From Cyclobacteriaceae bacterium (GTDB lineage Bacteria; Bacteroidota; Bacteroidia; Cytophagales; Cyclobacteriaceae), in contig BPHC01000003.1 in NCBI GenBank assembly GCA_026003355.1, forward strand, positions 165,093-229,092: 64,000 nt of DNA, written 5' to 3'. A program made the translations under genes and the position numbers. Of the stretch, positions 15,266 through 24,522 are shown piece after piece. Position 1 is the stretch's first letter; each line of letters opens with the position of its first letter. The notes beneath the pieces are model-generated. The model was not told where the DNA came from. It saw only the letters and a program-made list of their open reading frames with translations, and searched no databases.

Positions 15266-15922
15266 TTAGTCCAACACCCCCCTAAGCACCTCTGCCGATT
15301 TCAGTTCGCCCATAGTATCCAGATGACTTTGATAAAATTGCAGCAGGCCCTGCAACAAAGCCCTACGTCTTTGCACCGGCATGGTAATTTGCCAGTTACC
15401 GGCCAGAAATTCTTCTAAACACTTCAGGCTCTCTTCATCGCCGGCAAAATGAAACGCGGCATCTTCGGCTTGGGTAAGCCCGAAACCCAGCCTCCGGCTT
15501 AAGCCAATAAGAAAGTGCAAATGAAAATTTTCGTATTGCTCTTTTAACCCATCGAGCTGCATGAGCGACTGGCTGATAAAATTGAACATTTCTTCGCTGT
15601 GGCTTTCTTCCTTTACCGTTTTGTTCAGTACCTCGGTAATGAATATGGCTATGGCCGATTTGCGTATATCGCGATGCAGCGTCTGATAAGGATAAAGGCA
15701 TTTTACCTCCTTGGTGCGGTTAATGTTGGCATTTTCGCGGTGGTACACCACCATGTCCAGAAGCGTTAAAGGCTGAAACAGCGCCATGCGACTTTTGGCT
15801 GTGCGTACACTGTTAATGATGTACGACTGAAGACCGAAACGCGCAGTGAATATGGAAGCAATAACCGAGGTCTCCCTGAACCGCGTAAATCGAAACACAA
15901 CGCCGTGGGTTTTGTGCAGCAT
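15266..15922 (-). CDS. recO: DNA repair protein RecO
   Basis: A 218-residue RecO: N-terminal OB-fold (THGVVFRFTRFRETSVIASI, with the loop SVRTAKSRMALFQPL) and a helical C-terminal part containing FHLHFLIGLSRRLGFG. RecO loads RecA onto single-stranded DNA with RecR in gap repair. The four-cysteine zinc site of some RecO proteins is absent. It starts 1 base after the porZ stop and is the last gene of the tdk-porZ-recO unit. Confidence 0.9.
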   Translation of the reverse strand: MLHKTHGVVFRFTRFRETSVIASIFTARFGLQSYIINSVRTAKSRMALFQPLTLLDMVVYHRENANINRTKEVKCLYPYQTLHRDIRKSAIAIFITEVLNKTVKEESHSEEMFNFISQSLMQLDGLKEQYENFHLHFLIGLSRRLGFGLTQAEDAAFHFAGDEESLKCLEEFLAGNWQITMPVQRRRALLQGLLQFYQSHLDTMGELKSAEVLRGVLD

Positions 15923-15923
15923 A

Positions 15924-18098
15924 TTAATTAATCAAAGCCAGTTTTCCTGCCAGCGTTTCACGGCCATCGGCCGATACAGCAAACACCAGGTATATACCTG
16001 CCGGCGGGCGCTGCCCGCCAAAATCGCGAACATTCCATGCCACTGTACCCCCATTACCGGCGGCCTCCCATATTAACCTGCCGCTCAGGCTGGTAATGCG
16101 CACGGTGTAACCTTCGCCCAGGCCACTTATGCCTACCAAACCGGTATAGCCAGGAGGCACCGGGTTGGGGAAAATTTTTATGGTGGTTGGTGCATTGACG
16201 GGCTCACTTGCATCCAACCGGTAAACAGCCATGCCCTGGTCGGTAGCCACCATCAGATTGCCGGCCCCGTCAATAACAAGGCTCCTTATGCGGTTAGATG
16301 GGAGTGGGGCATTGGTTGTATTAAAATATTGCAGTTGGTTGCTTACGGTTGCATCGAAGAGCCACAGGCCACGATCTGTGCCAAACCACTTGCGGTTGCC
16401 GGCATCAACTGCAATGGCTGTTACCTTTTCATTGCTCAGCAAAAAGCTGCCTTCGAATACAGGTTTAACCGCATTGACATTGCCCGAAAACACCTGTTCG
16501 GGGTCAGGAAAAAAAGCTACTCCGGCATCGGTACCCGCCCATACCCACCCGCTTCGGTCGGTTGTCAAACTGTACACATTGCGACTGGGCAGACCGCCCC
16601 CTCCGGGAATTTCGTTCAGGTACACGTAATTGCTGCTGGTCGGGTTAAATACCAATAAACCGCCACCGGCAGCCTGATTCAGGCGCATCCACACCTGCCC
16701 GGCGCGGTCGGTGAGGATGTCCAGCGGGTAGCGTGCGGCTGTAAAAGGAAAGGCAAACGAAGTAAACGTGTTGTCGGTATTAAGCCGGTGCAGGGGTTGC
16801 GCTGAATTGTAATTGGCAATCCAGAAAATATCGTTTGATGCCGTTACGGCAGTTACGCGGCTGCCCGCCAGGGGGCTGTTGCTTTCGTTAAAATAGTAAG
16901 TGTTGTCGGGTGTGATTAATTGAATGCCATTGCTGAAACTGCTTACGCATACTCTGTTAGAAGAAAAAGCCACATCGGTTACATCCATGTCTAACCATGA
17001 TGGTTCAGTATTCCACAGGCTTACCTGATACACATTTACAGGCTGCATGGTGCCTGCAGGAGTAAACAGGTTGGTGTATCCGCCGGGAAGGGCATAAATT
17101 CTTTCTCTATACATCCGTAACCTGAGTATGCGGTCTATGGCAGGGCCATTGGGCAGAATATTTTGCCAGGCATTTTGATTTCCGGTAATGAGTCCGTTTT
17201 TTCCATCGCCTATGGCCAGGCCCCAAGCCGTTTCTGCAACACTTTGGGGTTCGGTAAACAAGGCATCCGAAATTTCTTCTACGGTTTCGGTTGTATTAAC
17301 CCGGTACAGGCTGTTATCTGCAATGACGTACAGAAAGTTTGATGAACCAAACAGGCGGTAATTATTTTTAACGGTAAGATAATTTAACCGCTCCCAGGTG
17401 GTGCCGTTATAGCGGTACAGGCCGTCATTTGGTATTGCGGTAAACAGAAAGCCATTATATGAAACTATTGACGTAAACGGGCGGTTGAAACTTCCCTGGT
17501 CAAACCTTTTCCATCTGGTAAAGTCGAGGAGATTATCCTGCAGGCTTCCACCCTGTATGCCCGCACTTGTGGCCAGAAAAATGCTGTCGTCTTTTATGGC
17601 AGTTTCAAACACTGCAAGGGCTTCACCGGCAGGTCCCAGGTTACGCCAGGTTTCCCTTATTTCGCGCTGACTGAGGTCAAATACCACCACACCAAAATCG
17701 GTAGCCAGGTAAGCATTTTGATTTTGTACAAGTATGTGGTTTATTTTCTTTGAACCGGCAATGGAGGCATTATTTCGTATGGCACCGTACCGGAATACAG
17801 TATGATTCTGAACTATATCGAGCTGCCCGGTTTCATAACCAATAAGCAATTCATTTGCGGCAGCATGGGGCCCCAGGGCAGTAATACCGGTACTGCCCAG
17901 TAAAGGCAGGGTAAGGGTTTCAATTTCGTTGCCGTTAATAACGATTACGCCATTATCAGCCGAAGCGTATAGCGTATTATTGAGCACAGCGGTGTTAAGA
18001 ATTCGGTTAAATGATGGGTATGCACGCCATGTGCCCATGGGTAGCGGCTGGGCCAGGCAGCAGAGTCCTGGCAATAACATGCCTATTACCTTAAGCAT
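15924..18098 (-). CDS. porZ: type IX secretion system protein PorZ
   Basis: 724 residues from the ATG at 18098, which overlaps the tdk stop; the track start adds 28 residues inside tdk and before the signal peptide MLKVIGMLLPGLCCLAQ. Two seven-bladed propellers follow, visible as repeats such as LYASADNGVIVINGNE, AYLATDFGVVVFDL and WVWAGTDAGVAFFPD, then KWFGTDRGLWLFDA. The end is a type IX sorting-like domain (IKIFPNPVPPG near 640, then a terminal strand). PorZ is part of the surface attachment complex that joins cargo to anionic lipopolysaccharide in T9SS bacteria. Confidence 0.82.
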   Translation of the reverse strand: MLKVIGMLLPGLCCLAQPLPMGTWRAYPSFNRILNTAVLNNTLYASADNGVIVINGNEIETLTLPLLGSTGITALGPHAAANELLIGYETGQLDIVQNHTVFRYGAIRNNASIAGSKKINHILVQNQNAYLATDFGVVVFDLSQREIRETWRNLGPAGEALAVFETAIKDDSIFLATSAGIQGGSLQDNLLDFTRWKRFDQGSFNRPFTSIVSYNGFLFTAIPNDGLYRYNGTTWERLNYLTVKNNYRLFGSSNFLYVIADNSLYRVNTTETVEEISDALFTEPQSVAETAWGLAIGDGKNGLITGNQNAWQNILPNGPAIDRILRLRMYRERIYALPGGYTNLFTPAGTMQPVNVYQVSLWNTEPSWLDMDVTDVAFSSNRVCVSSFSNGIQLITPDNTYYFNESNSPLAGSRVTAVTASNDIFWIANYNSAQPLHRLNTDNTFTSFAFPFTAARYPLDILTDRAGQVWMRLNQAAGGGLLVFNPTSSNYVYLNEIPGGGGLPSRNVYSLTTDRSGWVWAGTDAGVAFFPDPEQVFSGNVNAVKPVFEGSFLLSNEKVTAIAVDAGNRKWFGTDRGLWLFDATVSNQLQYFNTTNAPLPSNRIRSLVIDGAGNLMVATDQGMAVYRLDASEPVNAPTTIKIFPNPVPPGYTGLVGISGLGEGYTVRITSLSGRLIWEAAGNGGTVAWNVRDFGGQRPPAGIYLVFAVSADGRETLAGKLALIN

Positions 18099-18696
18099 TA
18101 CGTGGTTTCTTTTGTTTGCGCTCCTGCATGCCTTCCAGAAAGGCACTGCGGCTGCGGGCTTCATATTTGTCGCGTTCGCCAATCAGCACCCGCTCATCGT
18201 GATCGGTAAGCCTGAACGAAAAAGAGGCCAGCTCACCGGTACGGGCGCAAATGGCGTGCACCTTGGTTACAAACTCAGCTATGGCCAGCAGGTGGGGCAT
18301 GGGTCCGAACGGGCGCCCTTCGAAGTCCATATCCAGGCCGGCTATAATTACCCGCTTACCGCTGTTGGCAAGGGTATTGCATACCTCTACAATGGCATCA
18401 TCGAAAAACTGGGCTTCGTCAATACCCACTACATCGCAAGAGCCGGCCAGCAACAGAATGTCGGCCGCTACCTGTACCGGGGTTGAGCGGATAGAGCGTT
18501 CGTTGTGCGACACAATGTATTGCTCGTGGTAACGTTGGTCGGTAACCGGTTTGAATATTTCTACCCGCTGGCGGGCAATGAGTGCGCGGTTAAGCCTGCG
18601 GATAAGCTCTTCGGTTTTACCCGAAAACATGCATCCGCATATCACTTCAATCCAGCCGGCTTTGCCGGCACGTGGCATGTGGGGCTCGACAAACAT
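18091..18696 (-). CDS. tdk: thymidine kinase
   Basis: A 201-residue class II thymidine kinase. Walker A is GCMFSGKT at 21-28, the Mg site is VGIDEAQFFDD, and the lasso-domain region is AICARTGELASFSFR. Of the usual four zinc cysteines only one remains here (CARTG instead of CxxC, SRSAF instead of CRxCY), as I know from other Bacteroidota thymidine kinases, so this is probably not a defect. It phosphorylates thymidine for salvage. First gene of the tdk-porZ-recO unit, coupled to porZ by an 8-base overlap. Confidence 0.92.
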   Translation of the reverse strand: MFVEPHMPRAGKAGWIEVICGCMFSGKTEELIRRLNRALIARQRVEIFKPVTDQRYHEQYIVSHNERSIRSTPVQVAADILLLAGSCDVVGIDEAQFFDDAIVEVCNTLANSGKRVIIAGLDMDFEGRPFGPMPHLLAIAEFVTKVHAICARTGELASFSFRLTDHDERVLIGERDKYEARSRSAFLEGMQERKQKKPRNA

Positions 18697-18775
18697 GCTG
18701 CAATTTAACCATTCTGCTGTGCGGTGGCACAGGGTTGTTTTTTTGATTAATACGAAACTACTGATTTGTTTTAGT

Positions 18776-18783
18776 TAATTTTG
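18776..18783 (+). promoter_or_regulatory. promoter -7 element
   Basis: TAATTTTG matches TAnnTTTG. The predicted transcript start near 18790 lies after the ATG at 18784, which favours the ATG at 18799 for the following gene. No clear -33 element at the right distance. Confidence 0.4.
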
Positions 18784-18798
18784 ATGGTAAGTTGGTTT

Positions 18799-19761
18799 AT
18801 GGAAGAACGCATAAGTCTGGAAGCCATTGCCCTGTACAGCGACAAATACGCTGCCAAACTGGCCGACGGTATTTTCAGCAGCCGTGAGGTTGTAAGTACC
18901 GAAGAGCTGCTGGCCATAAGCCCCGTGCAGCAGGTAAACCTGTTTGTGGTGGGCGGACTTTTCCGCCTGTGGAAAGAAGAAGTAAAAAAACTCAAAAGCC
19001 CTTATTTCGACTACAGCCATCCCGATGTACAGCAGGCCCTGCAGCAACTTATGAATGTGCTATCACGGCACATAAGCATAAACCGCGAACATCTGCTGCC
19101 CCTGCTTAAAAAGGCCGCCAGTACAACATTGCTGGTGGTGTTTAGCCCGTACGACTACTACTCATCGGTAATAACCGGAAGTAAAAATGTTCTGAACCGC
19201 ACGGCCTTTCGCGAAGAGCTCAAATACCTTAAGGTAAACCGCGAACCCTTGGAACGCCTGCTAAATAAACTCGACAACGATAAGATTGAGGAAATTTCGG
19301 GCAATCAGGCCTTTGCCATGCTGGACTCCATTCTCGAAGAAGTAAACTTTACGCCTGCCGATGTGGAGCCTTTCATAGAACAGTTCAGTAAAACCGAAAA
19401 ACTTAACCCCGAAAATTTTTATATAAAGATTAAGTCGGGCTCTCCAGTCAAAAAAGAAAAACAGCAGCAGGCAGCTAAAGTCCAGCCTGCCGGTGAACCG
19501 AAAGCACGTCCCACCGTGGCAGATAATTTCAGAAAGGTGGAACGCTTGCGCGATACCCTTACCATCAACCAGAAATTCATGTTCACCAAGGCGCTGTTCA
19601 ATGGGGATTTTGAACTGTTCAGCCAGACCATAGATGAACTGGACCGGCAAGCCACCCTGAACGATGCCCTGAAACATCTGGAGTCGCACATGAATGCCTG
19701 GAATCCGGAAAGTGACGAATACCAGGAATTTATGGAGGTACTGGAACAGCGCTTTTCCTGA
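18799..19761 (+). CDS. conserved hypothetical protein, helical
   Basis: 320 residues from the ATG at 18799 (MEERISLEAIALYSDKY); starts at 18784 (ATG) or 18781 (TTG) are possible but sit at or before the likely transcription start. The protein is soluble and helical: an N-terminal half (LADGIFSSREVVSTEELLAI, NLFVVGGLFRLWKEEVKKL), a charged lysine/proline linker near 220-245, and a C-terminal helical part (TLTINQKFMFTKALFNGDFE). I recognise the general form from other Cytophagales genomes but no named domain. It faces purN in a convergent arrangement with 4 bases between. Confidence 0.7.
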   Translation: MEERISLEAIALYSDKYAAKLADGIFSSREVVSTEELLAISPVQQVNLFVVGGLFRLWKEEVKKLKSPYFDYSHPDVQQALQQLMNVLSRHISINREHLLPLLKKAASTTLLVVFSPYDYYSSVITGSKNVLNRTAFREELKYLKVNREPLERLLNKLDNDKIEEISGNQAFAMLDSILEEVNFTPADVEPFIEQFSKTEKLNPENFYIKIKSGSPVKKEKQQQAAKVQPAGEPKARPTVADNFRKVERLRDTLTINQKFMFTKALFNGDFELFSQTIDELDRQATLNDALKHLESHMNAWNPESDEYQEFMEVLEQRFS

Positions 19762-19765
19762 AAAC

Positions 19766-20347
19766 TCAGGAATACAGCACCCACTTTTCTATTACCGCAG
19801 GATAATGCCGGTACTCCAGCTCATGTACTTTTCCGGCTATTTCTTCGGGGGTTTCATTACCGGTAAGGTCCACCCGCGCCTGGAGTAAAATTTTTCCCTC
19901 ATCGTATCTTTCGTTTACCAGGTGAATGGTAATGCCGGTTTCTTTTTCATTTGCGGCTTTTACGGCTTCATGCACCCGCATGCCATACATTCCCTTGCCT
20001 CCGTATTTGGGCAGCAATGCCGGATGTATATTGATGATTCGTTCAGGGTAGGTGCGTATAAGCGATTCGGGAATGAGCCACAGAAAGCCGGCCAGCACCA
20101 CATGTGTTACACGGTATTCGGTTAGACAGTTCAGTACCTCTCCGGTTTGGTACAGTTGCTTTCTGTTAAATACATGGGTTGGTATCTGGTTTTTCCGGGC
20201 ACGCTCCAGGGCATAGGCATCGGCCCGGTTGCTCATAAGTACTACAACCTGTATGGCATGGTGGTTCCGGAAGTAGTGCATAATGGCTTCGGCATTGGTG
20301 CCCGAGCCGGAAGCAAAAATGGCAATGCGCCCATGTGGTTTATCCAT
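19766..20347 (-). CDS. purN: phosphoribosylglycinamide formyltransferase
   Basis: A 193-residue folate-dependent GAR transformylase. FASGSGTNAEAI at the start is the phosphate-binding loop; INIHPALLP near 105 carries the catalytic asparagine and histidine; ITIHLVNERYDEGKIL near 150 carries the catalytic aspartate. It makes formyl-GAR in purine synthesis using 10-formyltetrahydrofolate. It lies 6 bases downstream of the UbiA-type gene on the same strand, so both probably share a transcript. Confidence 0.93.
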   Translation of the reverse strand: MDKPHGRIAIFASGSGTNAEAIMHYFRNHHAIQVVVLMSNRADAYALERARKNQIPTHVFNRKQLYQTGEVLNCLTEYRVTHVVLAGFLWLIPESLIRTYPERIINIHPALLPKYGGKGMYGMRVHEAVKAANEKETGITIHLVNERYDEGKILLQARVDLTGNETPEEIAGKVHELEYRHYPAVIEKWVLYS

Positions 20348-20353
20348 GTACAG

Positions 20354-21199
20354 TTATATTAACGCCATGCTGAGAATGCCCAGCAGAATAATTACTTTGC
20401 AAAAACTGCTAAGCCATGTAAAGTCCTTTTTGGTGTCGGCTGCCAGCAGCCTTGCGGTAAGCCATGCGAGAGGTACCAGCAGCAGCATAACCAGATAAAT
20501 AAATGGAAGCTTATGGTACAGAAAATTGCTGATGGTAACCGCAGCAACCAGCGTTCCGATAAGTACAATTACAAGCCTTTTGGTTTTGCGGATGCCCCAT
20601 ATCACCGGCAGGGTTTTGCATCCGTAGGTTTCATCGCCTTTCAGGTCTTCCAGGTCTTTGATGATTTCCCGTATAAGTGTTATGAAAAAGGCAAACAGGG
20701 CGTAAACCAGCACCAGGGTGTTGTGTTCATGGTAGAGTACGTTAAGCGAGGCAATAGCCGTACCTGTAAGCAGGGCTACGGCCAGGTTGCCGGCAAAGGG
20801 CAGTCGTTTAAGTGCGGCCGAGTACCACCACAACAGCCCAACTGCGCCAATGTTAACGAGCAATATAGGCCAACCGGCAATAAGACCGAGCATAATACCC
20901 ATGCCTGATAAGAGGGCATGAAGCAAGATGGCCGCCCGGCGCGGTACGGTTTTACCAACTACCACCCGGTTGGGGTTATTGATGAGATCTATCTTCACAT
21001 CGTAGTAGTCGTTAATAACATAGCCTCCGGCAGCAACAAGAGCCGATGCGGCCGAAAAGACAAACAGCCGCCAGTCGGCCAGCACCTGTTTTTTAAGCAA
21101 AAACCAGGCGGCAGCATACTGGGCTCCTGCCAGAATTACCAGGTTAAGGGTGCGTGTAAGGCGCAAAAGGGCCCGGATAAATGATGACAGTACCGGCAT
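20354..21199 (-). CDS. UbiA-family prenyltransferase, GGGP prenyltransferase type
   Basis: A 281-residue membrane protein with eight or nine hydrophobic segments. The two Mg-prenyl-diphosphate motifs are NDYYDVKID at 63-71 and DLEDLKGDETYGCKTLPV near 180. The form INDYYDVKIDLINNPNRVVV, reading on from the first motif, is that of geranylgeranylglycerol-phosphate geranylgeranyltransferases, which add a second prenyl chain to GGGP; a GGGP synthase gene is present at 42523. MenA and UbiA enzymes for quinones are related, so the substrate is inferred. Located upstream of purN. Confidence 0.75.
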   Translation of the reverse strand: MPVLSSFIRALLRLTRTLNLVILAGAQYAAAWFLLKKQVLADWRLFVFSAASALVAAGGYVINDYYDVKIDLINNPNRVVVGKTVPRRAAILLHALLSGMGIMLGLIAGWPILLVNIGAVGLLWWYSAALKRLPFAGNLAVALLTGTAIASLNVLYHEHNTLVLVYALFAFFITLIREIIKDLEDLKGDETYGCKTLPVIWGIRKTKRLVIVLIGTLVAAVTISNFLYHKLPFIYLVMLLLVPLAWLTARLLAADTKKDFTWLSSFCKVIILLGILSMALI

Positions 21200-21269
21200 T
21201 GGGGCAATAAAAGTACAAAAGCGACCCTAATCGGTACAGAATTTTTTGTGAAGGAGGCATTAAAAAAAT

Positions 21270-21294
21270 GCAAGGGTGAAAAAATCACCCTTGC
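21270..21294 (-). terminator. terminator of the TonB receptor gene
   Basis: GCAAGGGTGA and TCACCCTTGC pair perfectly over 10 bases around a 5-base loop. On the minus strand the stem is followed by ATTTTTTTA, giving a classic factor-independent terminator 17 bases after the receptor stop codon. Confidence 0.85.
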
Positions 21295-21310
21295 GTGAAC
21301 ATCAGCGATA

Positions 21311-23764
21311 TTAAAAAGCTATGCGCAGCATAGCAAGGGCATGTCTGCCGGCCTGTGGATAAAAATAGTTTTCGCGGTATTCAACGCCACCGCCCAGATA
21401 GCCCCAGGTGTAGCCGTTCGATTCGTAGGCCACATCCAGCAGGTTGTTGATAATAAACGAAAAGCTTACTTCCTGCAGCCGTGCGGTTTTAAAGCTGTAG
21501 CTCAGACGCAAGTCATTGATGAAGTATTCGGGTATGGATCGGCTCTTATTGGAGGTATTATCCAAAAACTGCCGTCCCACATATTTGCTTAGCAGGGCAA
21601 CTTCTGTTCTTTGCACGGGTTTATAGGCCAGCACTGACCCGGCTATGAAGTTTGGCGACATGGCAATATCGGTATTTCGGTATGTACGTCTGACTTCCTG
21701 CGGTGGATCAAACTCCCAGTTATCACCGTAGTTATACAGAACTTCTGTAAACTCTTTTATTTTATTACGGCTTAGCGTAATGTTTCCGCTCCAGATAAGC
21801 CGCGGTGAAATCGTTCCGGTAAAGTCAAGTTCAATGCCGGCGCGGTAGCTGCGGTCAACGTTGGTGCGAATGGCTGCGCCTACATCGTTCAGTTCACCGG
21901 TTAGTACCAGCTGGTCTTTATAATTCATCCAGTACAGGTTGGCGTTGAGTGCATAATTTTTGTTTTGCAGTCGGTAGCCGGCTTCGAGGTTGCCCAGCCG
22001 TTCGGGGCGGGGCCATTGGTTAAAAGGATTGTCGATGAAATCTCTGCGTACCGGTTCGCGGTTGGCCACCGCATACGACATGTATAGCTGCGCGGTGGAG
22101 TTAAGTTGGCAGGTAAGTCCGGCTTTGGGATTAAAGAAAGTATACTCTACATCCACGTCAAAGGTGTTTTGCCGGTTGTCGTTGCCGGCGGTCTGGTAAT
22201 CTATTGTTCGCACCTGCACATCGCCAAACAGGCTCAGGCGATCGTTTATTTGCCAGGTGGCTTTGAAAAAACTGTTAAAATCGGTTTTACGGGCATCGCT
22301 GTAATAGTAGCGGTAATCTTTCGGAACGTCACTTACCCGTGCCCATATAATTTCTCCAAAGTGTCGGCCGTCATAACGGTTCCAGGCTCCGCCCCATGTT
22401 AACGAAAGGCTTGCCGATTCGTATTGCAGTGAATAGGTAAAGCCATAAAAGTCGTTATCCAGCCAGCGCCTGCGGATAATGTCAGTCCGCGATATAACAG
22501 AGTCGCCAATGATAACCGAAGAAAGGCCGTAACGGCTAAGCCGGTCGTTTTTACGGAACTCTTCATAGAACCCCCGGCCGTAGGTGTAATGCAGGGCCAT
22601 GTTGCCGGTAAGGTTTTGGGCAAACCGGTGTGCAGCATGTAGCTGGTAATGGTCCTGGGCGTAATCATCTACCTGGTCTTTGTAGGTATAGATGTTAAAG
22701 GTGCGGCTGTTTGAGCTTAACAGGTGGGCGGTTTGTTCTTCATCCCAGCCCTCATTTGCGGCAGTAATAAGCATGGCGGTGGTGTCGTTGCGCAGGCGCG
22801 ACTCCGGCACGCCATACCAGCTCTGGTAGGTGCGCTCATGTCCGCCAAACACTACGGCTTTAAGGGTGGTGCGCCTGGTGTTGTAGCCGGCAGAGAAGTA
22901 ATAAGATTGGAGGCGCGAGGAGGCGCGGTCTATAAAGCCATCGGAGGTTATGCGTGAAAAGCGTCCGTCAATTGTCCAGTGGTTGTTTAACAACCCCGTG
23001 CCAAACCCGGCAGTGGTCCGCCAGGTGTTAAATGATCCGGCTGATTGAATTATTTCGGCATAGGGGTTTGACCGCTGCGACAGGGTTTGGAGGTTAATGG
23101 TGGCCCCAAAAGCTCCGGGTCCGTTGGTGGAAGTACCCACACCGCGTTGTATTTGTATGTTTTCGGTCGATGAGGCGATGTCGGGTATGTCTACCCAAAA
23201 CACGCCCTGCGATTCGCTGTCGTTATACGGAATGCCGTTTAACGTAACGTTGATGCGCGTAGCATCGCTGCCGCGGATGTTGATGTAGGTGTAGCCAATG
23301 CCGTTGCCGGCATCGGAAGTGGTAACCACCGAGGGGGTCCAGTTAAGCAGCAGGGGCATGTCCTGTCCGAAGTTTTGTTTGCGCAGGGTGATTTTATCAA
23401 CCGTACTGAACGTGGTGGGTGTTTTGCCTGAAGCGCGGGTGGCTGTTACGATCACCTCATCGGTAAAAGTTATCCCTTCCTCCAGGTCAACAGTGGTTAC
23501 TGTTCCGGCTGCCAGTTGCGTGCGCACGGGCTTGTAACCCAGAAAGCGCACTTCGGCTATTGCGCTGTTTTCCGAAAGGCCTGTAAAGACAAACCGGCCC
23601 TGGTCATCGGTAACGGCAATTTTACCTGAGTTGAGCAGTTGAACCGTAGCACCCGAAAGTGGTTGTTGGGTGCGGGCATCGCGTACGATGCCTTCCAGCC
23701 GGGATTGCCCCGGCAACACAAAAGGCAGCAACATTACGGTTGCCGCAATCCAGCGTTTAAACAT
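21311..23764 (-). CDS. TonB-dependent receptor, probable thiamine or precursor uptake
   Basis: An 817-residue outer-membrane receptor: signal peptide (1-20), a CarboxypepD_reg domain (about 22-105, LEGIVRDARTQQPLSGATVQ), a plug (about 120-225, INIRGSDATRINVTLNGIPY and GPGAFGATINLQT) and a 22-strand barrel with a C-terminal aromatic residue (LRIAF). The 140-base leader holds a TPP riboswitch, so expression falls when thiamine pyrophosphate is high, which is the main reason to predict thiamine or a thiamine precursor as the ligand. A terminator follows. No inner-membrane thiamine transporter is adjacent. Confidence 0.88.
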   Translation of the reverse strand: MFKRWIAATVMLLPFVLPGQSRLEGIVRDARTQQPLSGATVQLLNSGKIAVTDDQGRFVFTGLSENSAIAEVRFLGYKPVRTQLAAGTVTTVDLEEGITFTDEVIVTATRASGKTPTTFSTVDKITLRKQNFGQDMPLLLNWTPSVVTTSDAGNGIGYTYINIRGSDATRINVTLNGIPYNDSESQGVFWVDIPDIASSTENIQIQRGVGTSTNGPGAFGATINLQTLSQRSNPYAEIIQSAGSFNTWRTTAGFGTGLLNNHWTIDGRFSRITSDGFIDRASSRLQSYYFSAGYNTRRTTLKAVVFGGHERTYQSWYGVPESRLRNDTTAMLITAANEGWDEEQTAHLLSSNSRTFNIYTYKDQVDDYAQDHYQLHAAHRFAQNLTGNMALHYTYGRGFYEEFRKNDRLSRYGLSSVIIGDSVISRTDIIRRRWLDNDFYGFTYSLQYESASLSLTWGGAWNRYDGRHFGEIIWARVSDVPKDYRYYYSDARKTDFNSFFKATWQINDRLSLFGDVQVRTIDYQTAGNDNRQNTFDVDVEYTFFNPKAGLTCQLNSTAQLYMSYAVANREPVRRDFIDNPFNQWPRPERLGNLEAGYRLQNKNYALNANLYWMNYKDQLVLTGELNDVGAAIRTNVDRSYRAGIELDFTGTISPRLIWSGNITLSRNKIKEFTEVLYNYGDNWEFDPPQEVRRTYRNTDIAMSPNFIAGSVLAYKPVQRTEVALLSKYVGRQFLDNTSNKSRSIPEYFINDLRLSYSFKTARLQEVSFSFIINNLLDVAYESNGYTWGYLGGGVEYRENYFYPQAGRHALAMLRIAF

Positions 23765-23828
23765 AGGTTAATAGAAGTTAAACCCGCAGAAGCAGAGGGG
23801 ACTGCATTCTGCTTACAAGTTTACCTTG

Positions 23829-23908
23829 CCTAATTCCCTTCGGCCGCATTACCGGCATCAGGTTCAATGGGTATGATCTCAGCCCGTAGTATTAAGGCAC
23901 CCCTTATG
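23829..23908 (-). promoter_or_regulatory. TPP riboswitch (THI element)
   Basis: On the minus strand the conserved core is complete: GGGGTGCC, then GGGCTGAGAT, ATACCCATTGAACCTGAT, CCGGTAATGCGGCCGAAGG and GAA. These are the pyrimidine- and pyrophosphate-sensing loops of the thi-box. It sits between its promoter and the receptor ATG at 23764, about 65 bases after the core. I see no strong terminator hairpin before the ATG, so control of translation start is more likely than termination. Confidence 0.93.
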
Positions 23909-23911
23909 CGG

Positions 23912-23919
23912 CAAATTTA
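23912..23919 (-). promoter_or_regulatory. promoter -7 element of the riboswitch transcript
   Basis: The minus strand reads TAAATTTG, matching TAnnTTTG; transcription would begin near 23905, exactly at the 5' side of the TPP riboswitch. Confidence 0.6.
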
Positions 23920-23965
23920 CAAAGTAAAATGTATCCGGTATGCGCAATACATTCTATTTTTGGCC

Positions 23966-24463
23966 ATGCCAACCGCACACATAAACAACCGGCGCCTGCA
24001 GGTTGAACTTAAAGGTACTGAGGTGTGGCTTAACGGGTCGCCCATGCAGTGGGACGTCAGCCCCCTTAGCAACCGCCATTACCACATTATTTATCGCGGA
24101 AAAAGCTTTACCGCAGAAATAATATCCGTAAACCGAAGCACCGGAATGGTAGAACTGAAAGTCAATCATTATTTCATGCAGATACAGCTTAAAGACAGGC
24201 TGGATGAACTGCTGGAAAAAATGGGCATTCAATCGGCAGGCTATGCCCGCGAAGCCCGCATTCAGGCACCCATGCCTGGTCTTATTCTGGAAGTACGCGT
24301 AAAACCCGGTGATTCAGTTGAGGCCGGTGATGCCCTGCTTATTCTGGAGGCCATGAAAATGGAAAACATATTGAAAGCACCGGCCGGCGGAACCATAAAG
24401 GCGGTACATGTAAAGCAAAAAGACAGCGTAGAAAAAGGGCAATTGCTTATTGAAATGCACTGA
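23966..24463 (+). CDS. biotin carboxyl carrier protein-like subunit
   Basis: 165 residues from the ATG at 23966 ([17 protein letters not shown]); the track start at 23867 would run antisense through the riboswitch. An N-terminal barrel-like region of about 90 residues leads to a C-terminal biotinyl domain with EAMKMEN, the biotin lysine being Lys131. Such proteins carry biotin for acyl-CoA or pyruvate carboxylases. No carboxylase or carboxyltransferase gene is in the window, so the partner enzyme is unknown. TATTTTTG at 23955-23962 resembles a promoter element only 3 bases before the ATG. Confidence 0.85.
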   Translation: MPTAHINNRRLQVELKGTEVWLNGSPMQWDVSPLSNRHYHIIYRGKSFTAEIISVNRSTGMVELKVNHYFMQIQLKDRLDELLEKMGIQSAGYAREARIQAPMPGLILEVRVKPGDSVEAGDALLILEAMKMENILKAPAGGTIKAVHVKQKDSVEKGQLLIEMH

Positions 24464-24522
24464 ATGCCGGGCGGCCAAACCGGTTTGAATGCCTATATTT
24501 ACGGCACTTTCATTACCGGAAC

